From: an uncultured Kordia sp.
GTDB lineage: Bacteria > Bacteroidota > Bacteroidia > Flavobacteriales > Flavobacteriaceae
DNA: 64,000 nt
Assembly (NCBI RefSeq): GCF_947496985.1
Contig: NZ_CANMEZ010000005.1
Coordinates: 62,001-126,000, forward strand
Reading direction: 5' to 3'
The notes beneath the pieces are model-generated. The model searched no databases and had not been told where the DNA came from. It was given only the letters and a program-made list of their open reading frames with translations. Shown here piece after piece: positions 62,033-64,000 of this stretch (positions within the stretch are counted from its first letter, which is position 1; every line of letters starts with the position of its first letter). A program made the translations under genes and the position numbers.

Positions 62033-63328
62033 ATGCTGCTAGTATATACACAAAAAATTACACCAAGACTTCGCTATACATTTAAGCACCTCATTACGCG
62101 TATACTGGGAATTCCTGTCGATTTCACAACGAAAATTGAAACGTTTATTGCGCATAATGAAGTAAAAATGTCATACGCAAAACAACCACTTGGAGACGAA
62201 TTTTTTGTGCGTAGTCATGATTTATTATTTGAACAAGGCATTGGAGAAGTAGAGTTTAAAGTATTGGAATGGGAAGATGTTCCTTGCTTTTTTATGGCAG
62301 GTGAAAAAAGTACGATTCCATATGATATTTTTGCAGCAAGTTTCTATTTGTTAAGTAGATATGAGGAATATTTACCTTATGTAAAAGATGAACATGGACG
62401 TTATAGAGCTACCGAAAGTTTAGCATTTAAGCACGATTTCTTAAAAATTCCTGTTGTTGATATTTGGTGTCAGAAATTTATAAAAATCTTAGAAGAAACC
62501 TTTGAAACTTTTAACACCAATGATTACGCACAACGTTCATTTTTATATATGCCTGTTGTCAACATTCCAATTGCGTATGCGTACAAAAAGCGTGGAATGA
62601 TTAGAACACTTGGTGGATACTTCTCAGATATATTTCGATTGCGTTTTTCTCGATTTTTAGATCGATCAGCGGTGTTGTTAGGAATGCGCGAAGATCCTTA
62701 CGATAATTTTGAGGCATTTATCGAATTGCATAAAGAACACAAAACAAGTGCGCATTATTTTTTCCAAATTGGCGATTATTCAACTTACGATCACAACATT
62801 TCAGTATATAAAAACGTCTTTATTAGATTGATCAAAAATGTATCCGATTATAGTAAAGTAGGCTTGCTAGCATCCTATGATTCATTTACAGATGTTGAAA
62901 AATTAAAGGTTGAAAAAAAGCGATTGAACAATATTATCAATCGTCCAATGAAACGTGCACGACAACATTTTAATATGTTGAGTTTACCAAAATTCTATAG
63001 AAACTTGATTGAGCTAGAATTTACAGAAGATTATTCTATGGGATATCATGATACACTTGGCTTTAGGGCTGGTACTTGTAGTCCGTTTTACTTTTATGAC
63101 ATCGGTATGGAAATACAAACGCCGTTAAAAGTACATCCGTTTTGTATGGCATATTTAGGAAAACTAGAAACTGTATTACCAAACGATGAAATTCTGGAAA
63201 TGGCATCGGAAATACAAAAAGTTAATGGTACTTTTATACCTATATTTCACAATGTAGCATTGTCTGAAAACAATCCTGCTTGGAAAGAATTGTATATCAG
63301 TTTATTAAAAGCGTATAGCAATGCATAA
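62033..63328 (+). CDS. DUF7033-type polysaccharide deacetylase-like protein
   Basis: A 431-residue protein starting MLLVYTQKITPRLRYTFKHLITRILGIPVDF, the beginning of a Flavobacteria family in which the DUF7033 region precedes a polysaccharide deacetylase-like barrel. Later pieces DIFAASFYLLSRYEEYLPYVKDEHGRY and MGYHDTLGFRAGTCSPFYFYD match the family. The usual metal-binding HxxxH of active deacetylases is not clearly seen. It may modify cell-surface sugars. It overlaps the start of the HAD gene by 8 bp, so the two are coupled. Confidence 0.75.
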   Translation: MLLVYTQKITPRLRYTFKHLITRILGIPVDFTTKIETFIAHNEVKMSYAKQPLGDEFFVRSHDLLFEQGIGEVEFKVLEWEDVPCFFMAGEKSTIPYDIFAASFYLLSRYEEYLPYVKDEHGRYRATESLAFKHDFLKIPVVDIWCQKFIKILEETFETFNTNDYAQRSFLYMPVVNIPIAYAYKKRGMIRTLGGYFSDIFRLRFSRFLDRSAVLLGMREDPYDNFEAFIELHKEHKTSAHYFFQIGDYSTYDHNISVYKNVFIRLIKNVSDYSKVGLLASYDSFTDVEKLKVEKKRLNNIINRPMKRARQHFNMLSLPKFYRNLIELEFTEDYSMGYHDTLGFRAGTCSPFYFYDIGMEIQTPLKVHPFCMAYLGKLETVLPNDEILEMASEIQKVNGTFIPIFHNVALSENNPAWKELYISLLKAYSNA

Positions 63329-64000
63329 TATCACAGACATTTTCTTTGATTTAGATCATACTTTATGGGATTTTGAGAAAAATTCAGCCTTGACTTTCAA
63401 AAAAATATTAGCAGAAAGTAATATTCCAGTAAACATCGATCAGTTTTTAGAAATATATGTACCTATTAATTTAGAATATTGGCGCTTGTTTCGTGAAGAA
63501 AAAATAACGAAATCCGAACTTCGTTACCAACGATTGCATAAAACCTTTACACAATTAGAAGTTGTCGTTTCTGATGAGATGATTGATCATTTATCGGAAC
63601 AATATATAAAATACCTATCTACGTTTAATTATCTGTTTGAATACACAGAAGAACTACTTGATAATTTACAAAAGAAGTACAAACTTCATATTATTACCAA
63701 TGGTTTTCGTGGTGTGCAGCATAAAAAAATAAAAGCTTCTGGTATTTACGATTATTTTGAACACATTATAGATTCTGAAAGTGTAGATGTGAAAAAACCG
63801 AATCCGAAAATATTTAATCATGCATTAGAATTGGCAAATGTAACTGCTCAAAATTCAGTAATGATAGGCGATAGTTTTGAAGCAGATATCAAAGGAGCAA
63901 TGGCATTAAACATGCAAGTTATTCATGTGGATTTTGATAAAAAGTACAATCATTCATTGTGTCCAATTGTACGTCACTTGGCTGAAATTGAAAAAATACT
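63321..64000 (+). CDS. YjjG-type HAD nucleotidase (partial, 3' end beyond window)
   Basis: Reading from the ATG at 63321 gives at least 226 residues before the window edge. The HAD motifs are FFDLDHTLW (D10 and D12), IITNGF, KKPNPKIF and MIGDSFEADIKGA, in the order of YjjG-type pyrimidine 5'-nucleotidases, which clear non-canonical nucleotides. The start overlaps the end of the preceding gene by 8 bp. Confidence 0.87.
   Translation, partial: MHNITDIFFDLDHTLWDFEKNSALTFKKILAESNIPVNIDQFLEIYVPINLEYWRLFREEKITKSELRYQRLHKTFTQLEVVVSDEMIDHLSEQYIKYLSTFNYLFEYTEELLDNLQKKYKLHIITNGFRGVQHKKIKASGIYDYFEHIIDSESVDVKKPNPKIFNHALELANVTAQNSVMIGDSFEADIKGAMALNMQVIHVDFDKKYNHSLCPIVRHLAEIEKI

Noticed and set aside
1-64000. 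CRISPR array, tRNA/rRNA genes, prophage or insertion sequences
   Set aside because: No regularly spaced direct repeats, no tRNA cloverleaf-type stretch, no integrase, transposase or phage structural gene seen.

Overview
The window is about 64 kb of AT-rich bacterial DNA from a marine-type member of the Flavobacteriaceae (Bacteroidota). A Kordia-like genus is my best guess, unproven. Support: type IX secretion (T9SS) C-terminal sorting domains, class I lanthipeptide-type leader peptides, a fused hypoxanthine phosphoribosyltransferase-adenylate kinase, promoter elements of the Bacteroidota form TAnnTTTG, few Shine-Dalgarno sequences, several TTG/GTG starts, and genes packed on both strands. I see no prophage, insertion sequence, CRISPR array, rRNA or tRNA. 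Most of the window is ordinary chromosome.

Layout. 1-5.3 kb: a partial membrane-anchored protein divergent from a DUF4349 lipoprotein across two palindromic sites, then a SprT-like protein, mannose-1-phosphate guanylyltransferase, a DUF389 membrane protein and a small conserved protein. 5.4-9.5 kb: MlaE/MlaF-type lipid ABC transporter, a PafA-type alkaline phosphatase and a LytTR response regulator. 9.6-13.4 kb: glycosyltransferase, methyltransferase, two orphan RiPP precursors and a Wzx-like flippase. 13.4-20.2 kb: proC, a KAS III enzyme, gcvP, a UbiA-like membrane protein and an ECF sigma factor with a small partner.

20.3-26.2 kb is the most interesting block: a leftward run beginning with a GbsR/MarR-type regulator and containing two pairs of duplicated small membrane proteins, a lipid-type methyltransferase, a TIGR01777 oxidoreductase, a DUF2071 protein, a secreted protein and an SRPBCC protein. 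Three copies of one operator-like sequence (AAACTTTCAR-N6-WTGAAA) lie just upstream of the regulator and of the two first membrane genes. I read it as an autoregulated envelope or membrane-stress regulon.

26.2-33.3 kb: an SH3b lipoprotein, an M3 oligopeptidase and two related T9SS cargo proteins. 33.8-38.6 kb: purine and housekeeping genes (purE, purK, hpt-adk fusion, DUF3050, obgE). 38.7-46.6 kb: secreted proteins, peptidase E, a T9SS protein, small metabolic proteins and a full-length Ada repair protein. 47-53 kb: a 2,030-residue alpha-2-macroglobulin with an intact thioester motif. 53-64 kb: TPR, cyclase, RDD, GNAT, Mpl, lipoprotein, PaiB-like, DUF1569, RadC, DUF7033 and a HAD phosphatase cut by the window edge. 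Intergenic inverted repeats (38.7, 40.9, 46.9 and 61.9 kb) and two decayed gene fragments (56.2 and 59.0 kb) are the main non-coding curiosities. All family calls come from reading the translated sequences, with no database search.
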